Notes: a model not told the origin generated them from the letters alone. Positions 22,694 to 32,103 are shown, numbered from the stretch's first letter. The stretch: DNA of 64,000 nt from Lachnospiraceae bacterium UBA7179 (GCA_002491195.1 DKVL01000012.1:1-64000), one strand, 5' to 3'. Made by a program: numbers and translations.

Positions 22694-23884
22694 ATGGAAG
22701 GAAAAAGTACAGGCAGGGAAAACATGAAGTTGATTGTCAACATATTGGTTTCACTGATGATCCTGCTGCTTTGTATTTTTCTGGTGCCAAAGCTGATTTT
22801 GTTTTTCATGCCTTTTGTGATTGGATGGATCATATCATGCATTGCGAATCCGTTCGTTGTATTTCTGGAGCGAAAATTAAAAATCCGCAGAAAGGCGGGA
22901 ACGGTTGTTGTTATCGTATGCGTGATCGCAGCGGTGATCGGGATCGGTTATGGTCTAGGTGTCATACTCTGGAGACAGTTTTCCGGTTTTATTGAAGAAA
23001 TTCCCTCAATGTGGGAAGCAGTGAAACAGGATTTTGACCAGTTTGGCATTTGGATCAATCAATATATCGGAATCCGGGCGCCGAAACTTGCGGATACTCT
23101 GACGAACCTGGGAAATACGATCGGTGAGATGATAACAGATTTGCCCAAAAGTCTGAATTTCAGCACATTTGAGGGAATGGGCAGTATGGTTGGTAATATA
23201 GCAAGTGTTATCATATCGATCATCATGTGTATCTTATCGGCGTATTTCTTTATTGCAGACAGGGAGTGGATTGGAAACTTTGTAAATAAGTTTATGCCAG
23301 AAAATATCACACACAAGTACGATGTGTTTGTTTCAAGTCTGCGACAGGCCGTTGGGGGATATTTTAAGGCACAGTTCCGCATTGAGATCTGGATGTATGT
23401 GCTGCTTTTGGTGGGGCTTACGGTGATGAAGGTGCGATATAGCTTTTTGATCGCATTGCTCATGGCCTTTCTTGATTTTCTGCCTTTTTTTGGCACAGGG
23501 ATCGTGCTGGTTCCATGGGCGGTTGTGACATTGATTGGCGGCAACTATCTGAGGGCTTTTGGTTTCCTGGTCATCTGGGGGGCAGGACAACTATTCCGGC
23601 AGCTGATACAGCCAAAGATTATGGGAGAATCGATCGGCATGGAGCCAGTGCCGACATTGTTTTTGCTCTTTATTGGCTATCGAATTGCGGGTGTGGGTGG
23701 TATGCTGATTGCAGTACCGCTGGGAATTATCATTGTAAACATGAACGAGGCGGGTTTTTTTGATACACCGAAGTATAGTATCAAATTGTTGGTTCGCAAT
23801 ATCAATGAGTTCAGGAAATTGGATGAAGAGGAAATCAGGGGGCTGGAGGAGACGGATCGACAGGAAAGAACTGGAAAGGAATGA
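22694..23884 (+). CDS. AI-2E family (PerM/YtvI-like) membrane protein
   Basis: A 396-residue polytopic protein with two hairpins of membrane helices at the N-terminus (about 11-75), a soluble middle (about 80-150) and more helices to about 360. The IPLFxGxxxxxxP-type core appears as FLDFLPFFGTGIVLVPWA near residues 257-274, as usual for the AI-2E family. Members have been linked to autoinducer export, Na/H exchange or, as YtvI, to sporulation; none of these can be decided here. The C-terminal tail is charged. It lies in the lon-engB-truA run and overlaps truA by 4 bp (ATGA), so it is co-translated. Confidence 0.88.
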   Translation: MEGKSTGRENMKLIVNILVSLMILLLCIFLVPKLILFFMPFVIGWIISCIANPFVVFLERKLKIRRKAGTVVVIVCVIAAVIGIGYGLGVILWRQFSGFIEEIPSMWEAVKQDFDQFGIWINQYIGIRAPKLADTLTNLGNTIGEMITDLPKSLNFSTFEGMGSMVGNIASVIISIIMCILSAYFFIADREWIGNFVNKFMPENITHKYDVFVSSLRQAVGGYFKAQFRIEIWMYVLLLVGLTVMKVRYSFLIALLMAFLDFLPFFGTGIVLVPWAVVTLIGGNYLRAFGFLVIWGAGQLFRQLIQPKIMGESIGMEPVPTLFLLFIGYRIAGVGGMLIAVPLGIIIVNMNEAGFFDTPKYSIKLLVRNINEFRKLDEEEIRGLEETDRQERTGKE

Positions 23885-24633
23885 TTCCTATAAGAAATTT
23901 TAGGATTGTAGTACAGTACGAAGGCACCCGCTATCAGGGGTGGCAGCGTCAGGATTCGACAGGCAATACCATACAGGGAAAGTTAGAAGTGATTCTTGCG
24001 AAAATGACAGGTCTTGACTTTGTACAAGTGGACGGTTCAGGGCGGACGGATGCAGGTGTGCACGCCCTGGGCCAGGTGGCAAATTTCAAGATTGATACAG
24101 AGTTGCCGGCGGAGGAAGTGATGGATTACATCAATCAATATCTGCCAGAGGATATCGGTGTCCTGTCGATCGAGGAGATGCCAGAGCGTTTTCACAGCAG
24201 GCTCAATGCAAAAGGAAAAACATACCAATATCGTATATGGAATTCCAGGATTCCCTGTGTGTTCGAGCGCAGATATGTGTATGAGCTGGCTGAAGATCTC
24301 AATCTTGATGCGATGAAAGCAGCAGCGTCATATTTTGTGGGAACACATGATTTTAAAGCGTTTACTTCGAATAAAAAAAGTAAGAAGTCGACAGTGCGTA
24401 CCATTGATGAGATTCAGCTGGAAAGGAATGGAAAGGAACTTGTCATTACTTACAGCGGCGACGGTTTTCTGTATCATATGGTGCGGATCCTTACAGGCAC
24501 ATTGATCGAAGTCGGTCTGGGGCAGAGGACGCCAGAGTCAATGGCAGAATTGATTCGGGCAAATGCGACCAGAGATTTGTCGGGCGCGCTTGCGCCTGCA
24601 AAAGGGCTATGCCTGGTCGAAGTAAGGTATTGA
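23881..24633 (+). CDS. truA: tRNA pseudouridine(38-40) synthase TruA
   Basis: Converts uridines 38-40 of tRNA anticodon arms to pseudouridine. It has 250 residues, with the catalytic Asp in SGRTDAGVHA (D57). Other family motifs are FRIVVQYEGTRYQGWQ (7-22), FHSRLNAKGKTYQY near 100-115 and FLYHMVR near 198. The start ATG overlaps the previous stop, showing coupled translation. Its last 27 bp overlap the 3' end of the TetR gene on the other strand, a tail-to-tail overlap with no room for a terminator of either unit. Confidence 0.96.
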   Translation: MIPIRNFRIVVQYEGTRYQGWQRQDSTGNTIQGKLEVILAKMTGLDFVQVDGSGRTDAGVHALGQVANFKIDTELPAEEVMDYINQYLPEDIGVLSIEEMPERFHSRLNAKGKTYQYRIWNSRIPCVFERRYVYELAEDLNLDAMKAAASYFVGTHDFKAFTSNKKSKKSTVRTIDEIQLERNGKELVITYSGDGFLYHMVRILTGTLIEVGLGQRTPESMAELIRANATRDLSGALAPAKGLCLVEVRY

Positions 24634-25230
24634 GGGCTCGCCGAGTATGGTAAGGATTGTGTCAACAACGATTGTACGCATCTGTTCACAGTTGAGTTCT
24701 TCGTGCTTGTGATAAGTTAGTTCATGGCAGAGAGACTCAATCATATTATAGATAACATGTGTTTTCTCCAGCAGGTTTTCCGGTGCGAAACCTGCTTTTT
24801 TTAGAAATTTCTCCAAATCTTTTGTTGTGCGCATCTCAAACTCGTACATAATGCGCGCGGTTTCTTCGTCTGTCATGATGAGGGAGTCGATTTCCTTGTG
24901 GGCTCCCATAAAAACCTGATGACCGTCAATCAGCGCGTCAATCACAATATTCAGACTTTTTCGGACATCCAGCGGGAAGGTAAACTGATCGTACATCGGT
25001 ATGATCATCTTGCTCCCAAACTGTTCCAGGCCAGCGATAAAAATAGCGTGCTTATCTTTAAAATAGCTGTATATGATGCCAGTTGAGACACCGGCTGCCT
25101 TTGCGATATCAGCGGTTGTTGTTTTCTGATAACCGTTCTCGCACATGAGACGGAAACCGACTTCTATTATTTTGTTTTTCTTTTCAATGGAACGTTTTTG
25201 TTGTGGCTCCCTGGTCTTTGTGTTTTCCAT
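24607..25230 (-). CDS. TetR/AcrR family regulator, likely local repressor of the export operon
   Basis: A 207-residue protein with an N-terminal helix-turn-helix (about residues 18-65: TTADIAKAAGVSTGIIYSYFKDKHAIF, the last part being the TetR signature) and an alpha-helical ligand domain. It is divergent from the adaptor/ATPase/permease operon, 460 bp apart, the usual layout for a TetR repressor and its target pump. Its probable operator is the 10-bp inverted repeat at 25426-25475. GGAGG-like bases (AGGAAC) lie before the ATG. Its 3' end overlaps truA by 27 bp. The ligand is unknown. Confidence 0.9.
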   Translation of the reverse strand: MENTKTREPQQKRSIEKKNKIIEVGFRLMCENGYQKTTTADIAKAAGVSTGIIYSYFKDKHAIFIAGLEQFGSKMIIPMYDQFTFPLDVRKSLNIVIDALIDGHQVFMGAHKEIDSLIMTDEETARIMYEFEMRTTKDLEKFLKKAGFAPENLLEKTHVIYNMIESLCHELTYHKHEELNCEQMRTIVVDTILTILGEPSIPYFDQA

Positions 25231-25425
25231 AGTTCCTCCAATCGTTTCATTCTGTATCTATTTCTTATAATAAATATCCCTTTGATATTGTTTCATTTTA
25301 CATTGCAGTTGTTATTTTAACTAAGATAGCATCTGTACGCCCCAGGCACATCTGCCAGAAAGTATTTTTAAACCTGCTTTAGTATAAAATATTATATCAA
25401 AGTTGTCAAATTTATGAACAATATC

Positions 25426-25475
25426 TCACATTCATGTTGACAATTGCAGACAGATAAAGTAGTATATGAATGTGA
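25426..25475 (+). promoter_or_regulatory. 10-bp inverted repeat framing the export-operon promoter
   Basis: TCACATTCAT (25426-25435) and ATGAATGTGA (25466-25475) are perfect arms 30 bp apart and enclose the -35 and -10 boxes exactly. It is the best operator candidate for the divergent TetR protein. The rest of the 25231-25690 intergenic region is AT-rich, with scattered TTTCAT words and no further gene. Confidence 0.7.
25437..25465 (+). promoter_or_regulatory. Sigma-A promoter of the export operon
   Basis: TTGACA (25437-25442), a 17-bp spacer and TAGTAT (25460-25465). The start codon lies 225 bp downstream, leaving a long leader. Confidence 0.7.
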
Positions 25476-25690
25476 AATAAGTTTCATGTTATGGACGTTT
25501 TCACAATTTTTTGTAGACGTAATTTTTGAGATATTTGTACTATTGATCGTTAGAAATTGTATTCAAATGAGTAGTTAGGAACTATAGGAAAATAAGACAA
25601 GTCAGAATGTGTCAGTTATGTTTCTACAGTTCCTTACAAAACGGTGAGAATGATACAGTGCAAAGTCGGATGTGCGGAACGGAGGAAAAT

Positions 25691-27133
25691 ATGAAGAGAA
25701 AGAGAGTCTGTCAGATACTAGGAGGTGTGGCTGTGTGCGCTGCCCTGATCGCTGCGACAACAGCATTTGCAAGCGGTTCATCGCTTAAAGTGAATGTTCA
25801 GAAGATCGGAACCGGCAGCATTGTACAGACGATCGAGGCGGAGGGGCATATCGAGAGCGAGGAAGAGCAGACATATTATGCAAGGGTTACAGCCCCGATC
25901 GCGGTATGTGATGTCAAGGCCGGCGATCTTGTTGAGAAGGGAGAACTTCTAGTCGTCTATGATACAGAGGACTATGACAGGGGTGTGGAACAGGCCAGAA
26001 TCCAGGCGAATATGCTCGCGTCAGGCTATCGGGGAAGCGTGGAGCAGGCAGATGAAATGCGGATAGCCTATGATGGTGCAGCAATGCAGGAGGCGATGTA
26101 TCAGGAATCATATCAGGCGGTGCTTACGAATGTTAATGATCTGAAATATAATATCGCGGCGGTGGCGGATGCAGTAGATGCTAAAAATAAAACATTAGAA
26201 ATCAAGATGGCTGATCTGCGCGTGCAGATTGCGGCAAAAAATGCAGCAGCGGCAGATGACAATTATGATCTCGACGAGAGAAATGATTTTCAGGTTGAGG
26301 CGGCGCAGCTGCAAATTGAACTGGCAAGGCTGCAGAAAGAACAACTCGGGCTTCAGGACGTGGGGGCGGAGCCGATTGAGAATCGGTATTTTGATGAGGC
26401 ACAGATGTTTCTGAATGAGATTGCCACACAGCGGAGTATCCTGCAGCAGGAAATGCAGAGTACAAAGCATGCTGCAATGAATGCATCACAGCTCGAGCAG
26501 CTTGCGCAGAACGCAAAACTTGCCAATGCGACACTTGCGTGGAATGAGCAGGATGCTGCTAAGGCAGGCGAAGGTGTAACAGCAGAAATAACGGGTGTAA
26601 TTAGCAATGTTGCAGCCGAAGAGGGGGCTCTTGTTGCAAAGGGCACTCCACTGTTTACGATCAAAGACATCGAAAATGTAAAGGCTGTTGTCGATGTCAC
26701 GAGTTATGAGATGGCAGATGTGGAGCTGGGACAAAAGGCTTCTGTTGAGACTGGCGGAAAGATGTACACAGGTGAGGTGACAAGAATCCGCATGGAGACG
26801 ATCACAGATTCCCAGAACAATGCAAAACTGCAGGTAGAGATACATATTGACAAGCCGGATGGAAAGATCTATCTGGGAAGCGATGTGGACGCCGTTATTG
26901 AGACAGATAAAAAAGAACAGTCGATATTGATACCAAACACGGCACTCTATGCGGATGATAACGGATATTATTGTTACTTGATTCAAAACGAGGTTGTGGC
27001 AAAGCGATATATCACTTGTGGCCTCAACAGCGGAAGCGAGACGGAGGTTGTGGAGGGACTTTATGGAGGTGAACAGGTCATTACGGATGCCATGACGGAC
27101 GAGAGTGTTGGAAAGAAGGCAACAGTAAAATGA
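25691..27133 (+). CDS. Membrane fusion (HlyD/MacA-type) adaptor subunit
   Basis: A 480-residue export adaptor. It has an N-terminal signal or anchor helix (about 8-27), then a biotinyl-lipoyl-like half (TARV-type segment YARVTAPIAVCDVKAGDLVEKG, near 62-83), a long coiled hairpin (about 100-290), the second lipoyl half (EITGVISNVAAEEGALVAKG) and beta-barrel and membrane-proximal domains to the end. The ATG at 25691 follows GGAGG; the frame upstream is not preceded by such a site. In Gram-positive cells such adaptors work with MacB-like ABC exporters, and here the ATPase overlaps it by 4 bp (ATGA). The substrate may be a peptide or drug. Confidence 0.9.
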   Translation: MKRKRVCQILGGVAVCAALIAATTAFASGSSLKVNVQKIGTGSIVQTIEAEGHIESEEEQTYYARVTAPIAVCDVKAGDLVEKGELLVVYDTEDYDRGVEQARIQANMLASGYRGSVEQADEMRIAYDGAAMQEAMYQESYQAVLTNVNDLKYNIAAVADAVDAKNKTLEIKMADLRVQIAAKNAAAADDNYDLDERNDFQVEAAQLQIELARLQKEQLGLQDVGAEPIENRYFDEAQMFLNEIATQRSILQQEMQSTKHAAMNASQLEQLAQNAKLANATLAWNEQDAAKAGEGVTAEITGVISNVAAEEGALVAKGTPLFTIKDIENVKAVVDVTSYEMADVELGQKASVETGGKMYTGEVTRIRMETITDSQNNAKLQVEIHIDKPDGKIYLGSDVDAVIETDKKEQSILIPNTALYADDNGYYCYLIQNEVVAKRYITCGLNSGSETEVVEGLYGGEQVITDAMTDESVGKKATVK

Positions 27134-27837
27134 CGGATGTTTTTATAGAATTTGACGGTGTGAGCAAGGCGTATAGTGCGGCTGGCAGGGTGTTTTATGC
27201 GTTGAAGGATGCCAGTTTTACGATCAGTCAGGGAGAGATGGTGGTCATCCTGGGACCAAGTGGTGCGGGAAAGAGTACGCTGCTAAACCTGCTTGGAGGT
27301 ATGGACACTGCGACAGGCGGAACGATTATATCCTGTGGGGAAGATCTTAGCAATTACAGTGACAATCAACTCACAGGCTATCGTGCAAGGAATGTCGCAG
27401 TGGTATTTCAGTTTTATAATCTGATCCCAACGTTGACTGCATATGAGAATGTCGCTTTGATGAAGGATATCGTTGACGATCCGATGGACCCAAAGAAAGC
27501 GTTGGAGGCTGTAGGACTCTCAGAACACATGCACCAGTTTCCGGCACAAATGTCCGGCGGTGAGCAGCAGCGCACTTCCATCGCGCGGGCCATTGCCAAA
27601 AATCCGAAATTACTGTTGTGCGATGAACCAACAGGTGCGCTCGATACGAATACGGGACGCGATGTGCTGGAACTTTTGGTCGGCATGAGCCGCAGAGAAA
27701 AGAGAACGGTCGTTATGGTAACGCACAATAGTTTTTTTGCGGATATTGCGGACAAGGTAATCCGGGTGAAAAACGGTGGGATTGAATCCGTTACCATCAA
27801 TAAACACCCAAAGGACACGAACGAGGTGACTTGGTGA
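27130..27837 (+). CDS. ABC transporter ATPase (MacB/LolD type)
   Basis: A 235-residue ATPase powering the export system. Walker A GPSGAGKST is at 42-50, a Q-loop in VVFQFYNL, the signature MSGGEQQR (about 140), Walker B LLLCDEPTGALD and the H-loop VTHN follow. The GALD D-loop and short length are typical of the MacB/LolD (o228) branch, which pairs with FtsX-fold permeases. It overlaps the adaptor stop by 4 bp and the permease ATG by 1 bp, so the three proteins are translationally coupled. No fused membrane part is present. Confidence 0.95.
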   Translation: MTDVFIEFDGVSKAYSAAGRVFYALKDASFTISQGEMVVILGPSGAGKSTLLNLLGGMDTATGGTIISCGEDLSNYSDNQLTGYRARNVAVVFQFYNLIPTLTAYENVALMKDIVDDPMDPKKALEAVGLSEHMHQFPAQMSGGEQQRTSIARAIAKNPKLLLCDEPTGALDTNTGRDVLELLVGMSRREKRTVVMVTHNSFFADIADKVIRVKNGGIESVTINKHPKDTNEVTW

Positions 27838-30149
27838 TGTTAAAAAGAAAACTTTTGCGGGATCTGTGGCAGGGACGGACGCAGTTTGTGTCTATTTTCC
27901 TGATGGCGTTTCTGGGTCTTACCATCTTTGCGGGGATTGACGCAGAGAGCAATGGAATCGGTCTCTCCACAGCGGAGTATTACCAGACTACGAAATTGGC
28001 GGACAGTTGGATTATCGGAAACAACTTCTCACAGGAGGAGGTGAGAAAACTAACCGCATTGCCGCAGATTGCCGCTGTTGACAGGAAGATTGTTATTCTG
28101 GGAAAGGCAAAGACGAGTGAGGGTGGGGAGTTTGACATGGAACTGAATTTTTTGGAATCCATGCAGTGTTCCTATCCCTATCTGATCGAGGGGGAACCCT
28201 TTGCGCCCGAAAAAAAGGGAATCTGGCTGGAGGAGGCGTTTGCCCGGGAGAGAGGTTATCATATCGGTGATCGGATCAGATTAAAATATGAAACAGTAGA
28301 GTTTGTGGAGGAAGTAAAGGGGATTATCATACACCCGGAATATATTTTCTACACATTGGAGAGCGACAGCATGATGCCAAATTATGGGAATTATGGCTAT
28401 GGATTTCTCTCAAAGCGCGATTTTCCAATACAGGAGCAGCTTGCATACAACCGATTGGTCGTCAGGCAGGATAGGGAAAATATGGCAGGTATGGATATGA
28501 TGACGTTCAAGGAACTTGTCAAATCGACGCTCGACCGCGATGATCTGGTAGTGCTTGACCAGTCGCAGAATGAAGGGATTGACAGCATTGCGAACGAGAA
28601 GAGCCAGCATGCGGCAATGGGAATCATTTTTTCCGCAGTATTTCTGCTGATCGCAGTGATGGGCATTGTCACCACCATGACAAGGATGACCTCCAATCAG
28701 CGGATTCAGATCGGGACATTAAAGGCGCTGGGATTTTCCAAGGCAAGGATAACAAGACACTATGTCTCCTATGGCATTGTGATCAGTGCGGCGGGAAGTC
28801 TTCTCGGGGCCGTGTTTGGAAAACTGCTTTTGCCGTCATTGTTTTTGCCGAGTATGAGCGCATACTATATCATTCCAGAATGGAAGACTGGGATGTCCTG
28901 GCAGTCTTATGCAGCGATTGTCCTTGCGATCGCCGTGTCCTCGCTGGTGAGCTTTCTCTCGTGTCGAAAGGAGCTTCGGGATATGCCGGCGATTACTTTA
29001 AAGCCAGCAGCGCCAAAAAACTTGCGGCACAGTTTTTGGGAAAAAAGTAAAATCTGGCTTTCCTTGAGATTTTCGACACAATGGAACGTGAGAGATATCC
29101 TGAGAAACAGGGCGCGGAGTATCATGGGGATCGCAGGTGTTGCCGGCTGCACAATGTTGTTGGTGTGTGCCTTTGGCTGTAAGGACTGTTGTGACGAGAT
29201 GGTCGTCTGGCAGTATGGGGAGCTCAATACCTCCCAGAACAAGATTATTTTTTCAGATCAGACTTCCAACTTGAAAAAACGCGAGTACAGTCAGCGGTTT
29301 AAAGGACAACTGGTGCAGGAGGGGAGTTGTGAGTTTCGGACAGCCAACAGGGTAAAGACGGGAAACATTACAGTAATCGACAGTGGAAATTATGTGCACT
29401 ATCAGGACTATGAGGGCAATGAGATCGCGCCGCCAACAAGAGGGCTTGCGATGTCCTATAAACTTGCAGAGGTGCTGGGACTCTGCGAGGGCGATTTTGT
29501 GGAGTGGCATATAGTGGGGGAAACGGATTGGGAGAGGAGCCGCATCACGATGCTATATCGAACGCCGATAGGACAAGGGATTACACTCTCCAGGGAAGAG
29601 TATGAGAGATATCATTATATCTTCACGCCGACATCGCTGAACACAAACATGTCAGTACCTGATTATATCAGGGAAAACGATGAAATATCAGGTGTTATTA
29701 GCTTGGAGCAGCTGAAAAAGGACCTTGACGATAATATGGAGATGATGAACCTGATGGTGGGAATCCTGATTTTGGCGGCAGTGCTTTTAGGCGTCATCGT
29801 GCTGTATAATATGGGTGTCTTGTCTTTTCTGGAAAAGACAAGGGAGGTGGCAACGCTCAAAGTGCTTGGCTTCTCGTCAGGACGAATACGGAGAATCCTG
29901 CGCCAGCAAAATAACTGGATCACAGCGATCGGCATCGTCCTTGGATTATGGATGGGATATCAGCTCCTGGACGGCATCATGCAGACTATGACCGAGGATC
30001 AGGATATGCCCACGGTAATTTATGCGGTGTCGTATCTGTATTCTATCGTCGGCACATGGATCGTATCCACAGGGGTGAACACTGTTTTATCTGCAAAGGT
30101 CAAGACAATCTGTATGGTCGATGCGCTGAAGGGCGTTGTTACAGTTTAG
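27837..30149 (+). CDS. FtsX-like ABC transporter permease
   Basis: A 770-residue permease with two FtsX-type modules. A first membrane helix (about 18-38) precedes an extracellular domain (40-255); three helices follow at about 258-370 (AVFLLIAVMGIVTTMTRM and on), then a second anchor helix near 432-448, a second outer domain and three C-terminal helices (about 640-765). The start ATG at 27837 shares one base with the ATPase stop; the TTG at 27831 is less likely. Cys-rich CAFGCKDCC near 440-450 is unusual for a membrane anchor. It forms a tripartite-like exporter with the adaptor and ATPase. The function could be antimicrobial peptide or drug export. Confidence 0.9.
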   Translation: MLKRKLLRDLWQGRTQFVSIFLMAFLGLTIFAGIDAESNGIGLSTAEYYQTTKLADSWIIGNNFSQEEVRKLTALPQIAAVDRKIVILGKAKTSEGGEFDMELNFLESMQCSYPYLIEGEPFAPEKKGIWLEEAFARERGYHIGDRIRLKYETVEFVEEVKGIIIHPEYIFYTLESDSMMPNYGNYGYGFLSKRDFPIQEQLAYNRLVVRQDRENMAGMDMMTFKELVKSTLDRDDLVVLDQSQNEGIDSIANEKSQHAAMGIIFSAVFLLIAVMGIVTTMTRMTSNQRIQIGTLKALGFSKARITRHYVSYGIVISAAGSLLGAVFGKLLLPSLFLPSMSAYYIIPEWKTGMSWQSYAAIVLAIAVSSLVSFLSCRKELRDMPAITLKPAAPKNLRHSFWEKSKIWLSLRFSTQWNVRDILRNRARSIMGIAGVAGCTMLLVCAFGCKDCCDEMVVWQYGELNTSQNKIIFSDQTSNLKKREYSQRFKGQLVQEGSCEFRTANRVKTGNITVIDSGNYVHYQDYEGNEIAPPTRGLAMSYKLAEVLGLCEGDFVEWHIVGETDWERSRITMLYRTPIGQGITLSREEYERYHYIFTPTSLNTNMSVPDYIRENDEISGVISLEQLKKDLDDNMEMMNLMVGILILAAVLLGVIVLYNMGVLSFLEKTREVATLKVLGFSSGRIRRILRQQNNWITAIGIVLGLWMGYQLLDGIMQTMTEDQDMPTVIYAVSYLYSIVGTWIVSTGVNTVLSAKVKTICMVDALKGVVTV

Positions 30150-30153
30150 TCCA

Positions 30154-30245
30154 GGACTTCGCACTATGCTGCGAAGTCCGTAAGAAAATGTGGAGGTTGA
30201 GATGCATCAAGCCAACCGCGAAGCGGTTTTTGCATGGCTTGATGC
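30154..30245 (+). terminator. Double hairpin after the export operon
   Basis: Hairpin 1 has 10-bp arms GGACTTCGCA / TGCGAAGTCC (30154-30163, 30170-30179). Hairpin 2 is nested: outer 11-bp arms GCATCAAGCCA / TGGCTTGATGC (30204-30214, 30235-30245) enclose CCGC-GAA-GCGG followed by TTTTT (30216-30231), which by itself is a terminator. The remaining bases to 30386 hold the glnS promoter. Confidence 0.7.
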
Positions 30246-30304
30246 TTGTAACAGGAAGCCGAAGGCGAACTGTTAAAGGGCGTTGAATAAAATTCTGGAA
30301 TAAC

Positions 30305-30334
30305 TTTACAAATGGACTGTACTTATATTACAAT
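30305..30334 (+). promoter_or_regulatory. Probable glnS promoter
   Basis: TTTACA (30305-30310), an 18-bp spacer and TACAAT (30329-30334), 52 bp before the ATG. No T-box leader is present upstream of glnS. Confidence 0.5.
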
Positions 30335-30386
30335 AAGAAATGATTCGTATCTATATTTGAAATATTAAGTATGAGGAGACAGGAAA

Positions 30387-32090
30387 ATGAGTGACGCAGA
30401 AAGAAATACAGCGGAAGTGACCACTGAAGAAAAAGAGGTTGTTTCGAGAAATTTTATTGAGCAGTTGATTGACAAGGATCTGGCGGAGGGGGTATATGAC
30501 ACCGTGCACACGCGTTTCCCGCCAGAGCCGAATGGTTATCTTCACATCGGACATGCCAAGGCGATTCTTGTGAATTATGGTATTGCCAGGGAATATGGCG
30601 GAAAATTCAATATGCGCTTTGACGATACCAACCCGACGAAGGAGGATATCGAGTTCGTGGAGTCCATCAAGGCAGATGTCAAGTGGCTTGGCGCGGACTG
30701 GGAAGACAGGCTTTTCTTCGCATCGGACTATTTTGACCAGATGTATGAGTGCGCAGTAAAGCTGATTAAAAAAGGTAAGGCGTATGTATCTGACCTGACG
30801 GCAGAGCAGCTTAAGGAATACAGAGGATCATTTACAGAGCCGGGAAAGGAAGATCCGTCCAGCAGTCGTTCCGTGGAGGAGAACTTACAACTCTTTGAAG
30901 ATATGAAAAACGGTAAATTTGCAGACGGCGAGAAGGTACTCCGCGCGCGCATCGATATGGCTTCGCCTAATCTGAATATGAGAGATCCTGTTATTTATCG
31001 CGTGGCGCATATGACACACCACAATACCGGCGATCAGTGGTGTATTTATCCAATGTACGATTTCGCACATCCGATCGAGGATGCCATCGAGGGGATCACG
31101 CACTCGATCTGCACGCTGGAGTTTGAGGATCACAGACCACTTTACGACTGGGTAGTGCGGGAGATTGAGTATACAAGTCATCCGAGACAGATCGAGCAGG
31201 CAAAGATGTACCTGACAAACGTTGTGACAGGCAAGCGGTATATCAAGAAACTTGTCCAGGATGGTATTGTTGACGGATGGGACGATCCGAGGCTGGTATC
31301 AATAGCTGCCCTCAGAAGGCGTGGTTTTACGCCAGAGTCGATCCAGAAATTTGTGGAGCTCTGTGGTGTGAGCAAGGCGAACTCTTCTACAGATTACGCG
31401 ATGCTTGAGTACTGTATCCGAGAAGATTTAAAGCTCAAAAAGCCAAGAATGATGGCGGCGCTTGATCCTGTGAAGCTTGTGATCGACAATTACCCTGAGG
31501 GGGAAGTAGAGTATCTTGATGTGCCCAACAACCTGGAGAATGAGTCCCTTGGTTCCAGACAGGTTCCGTTTTGCAGGGAGCTCTATATCGACAGGGATGA
31601 CTTTATGGAGGAACCGCCCAAAAAGTATTTCAGACTGTTTCCAGGAAATGAAGTGCGCCTTATGAGCGCATATTTTGTAAAGTGCGTAAGCTATGAAAAG
31701 GATGAAAACGGCAAAGTGACGGTGGTTCACTGTACCTATGACCCAGAGACAAAGCAGGGAAGCGGTTTTACAGGCAGAAAGGTGAAGGGGACGATTCATT
31801 GGGTACCAGCGCCGTATGCAGTCAAGGCGGAAGTAAGGTTGTATGAGAATCTGATCGACGAGGAGAAAGGCGTTTACAATGAGGACGGTTCGCTGAATCT
31901 CAATCCGAACTCCCTGACTGTGTTGAGAGAGTGTTATGTGGAACCAGCATTGAAGGATGCAAAACCGTATGACAGTTTCCAGTTCGTGCGGCAGGGATTC
32001 TTCAATGTGGACTGCAAGGACTCCAGGCCGGATGCGCTTGTGTTTAACAGAATTGTGTCGCTGAAAAGTTCTTTTGTTCTGCCCAAATAA
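30387..32090 (+). CDS. glnS: Glutaminyl-tRNA synthetase
   Basis: Charges tRNA(Gln) with glutamine. It is a 567-residue class I synthetase with the GlnRS form of the HIGH motif, PPEPNGYLHIGHAK (45-58). The catalytic Rossmann domain is followed by two anticodon-binding beta-barrels (about 340-567). The GlnRS-specific segments RFDDTNP and DPRLVSIAALRRRGFTPESI are present, which separates it from GluRS. The KMSKS-equivalent loop reads VTGKRYIKKL (280-289), whereas E. coli has VMSKRKL, so the Met-Ser pair is replaced. A direct GlnRS route is present, with or without GatCAB elsewhere. Confidence 0.96.
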   Translation: MSDAERNTAEVTTEEKEVVSRNFIEQLIDKDLAEGVYDTVHTRFPPEPNGYLHIGHAKAILVNYGIAREYGGKFNMRFDDTNPTKEDIEFVESIKADVKWLGADWEDRLFFASDYFDQMYECAVKLIKKGKAYVSDLTAEQLKEYRGSFTEPGKEDPSSSRSVEENLQLFEDMKNGKFADGEKVLRARIDMASPNLNMRDPVIYRVAHMTHHNTGDQWCIYPMYDFAHPIEDAIEGITHSICTLEFEDHRPLYDWVVREIEYTSHPRQIEQAKMYLTNVVTGKRYIKKLVQDGIVDGWDDPRLVSIAALRRRGFTPESIQKFVELCGVSKANSSTDYAMLEYCIREDLKLKKPRMMAALDPVKLVIDNYPEGEVEYLDVPNNLENESLGSRQVPFCRELYIDRDDFMEEPPKKYFRLFPGNEVRLMSAYFVKCVSYEKDENGKVTVVHCTYDPETKQGSGFTGRKVKGTIHWVPAPYAVKAEVRLYENLIDEEKGVYNEDGSLNLNPNSLTVLRECYVEPALKDAKPYDSFQFVRQGFFNVDCKDSRPDALVFNRIVSLKSSFVLPK

Positions 32091-32103
32091 TCAACAGTTT
32101 TGC

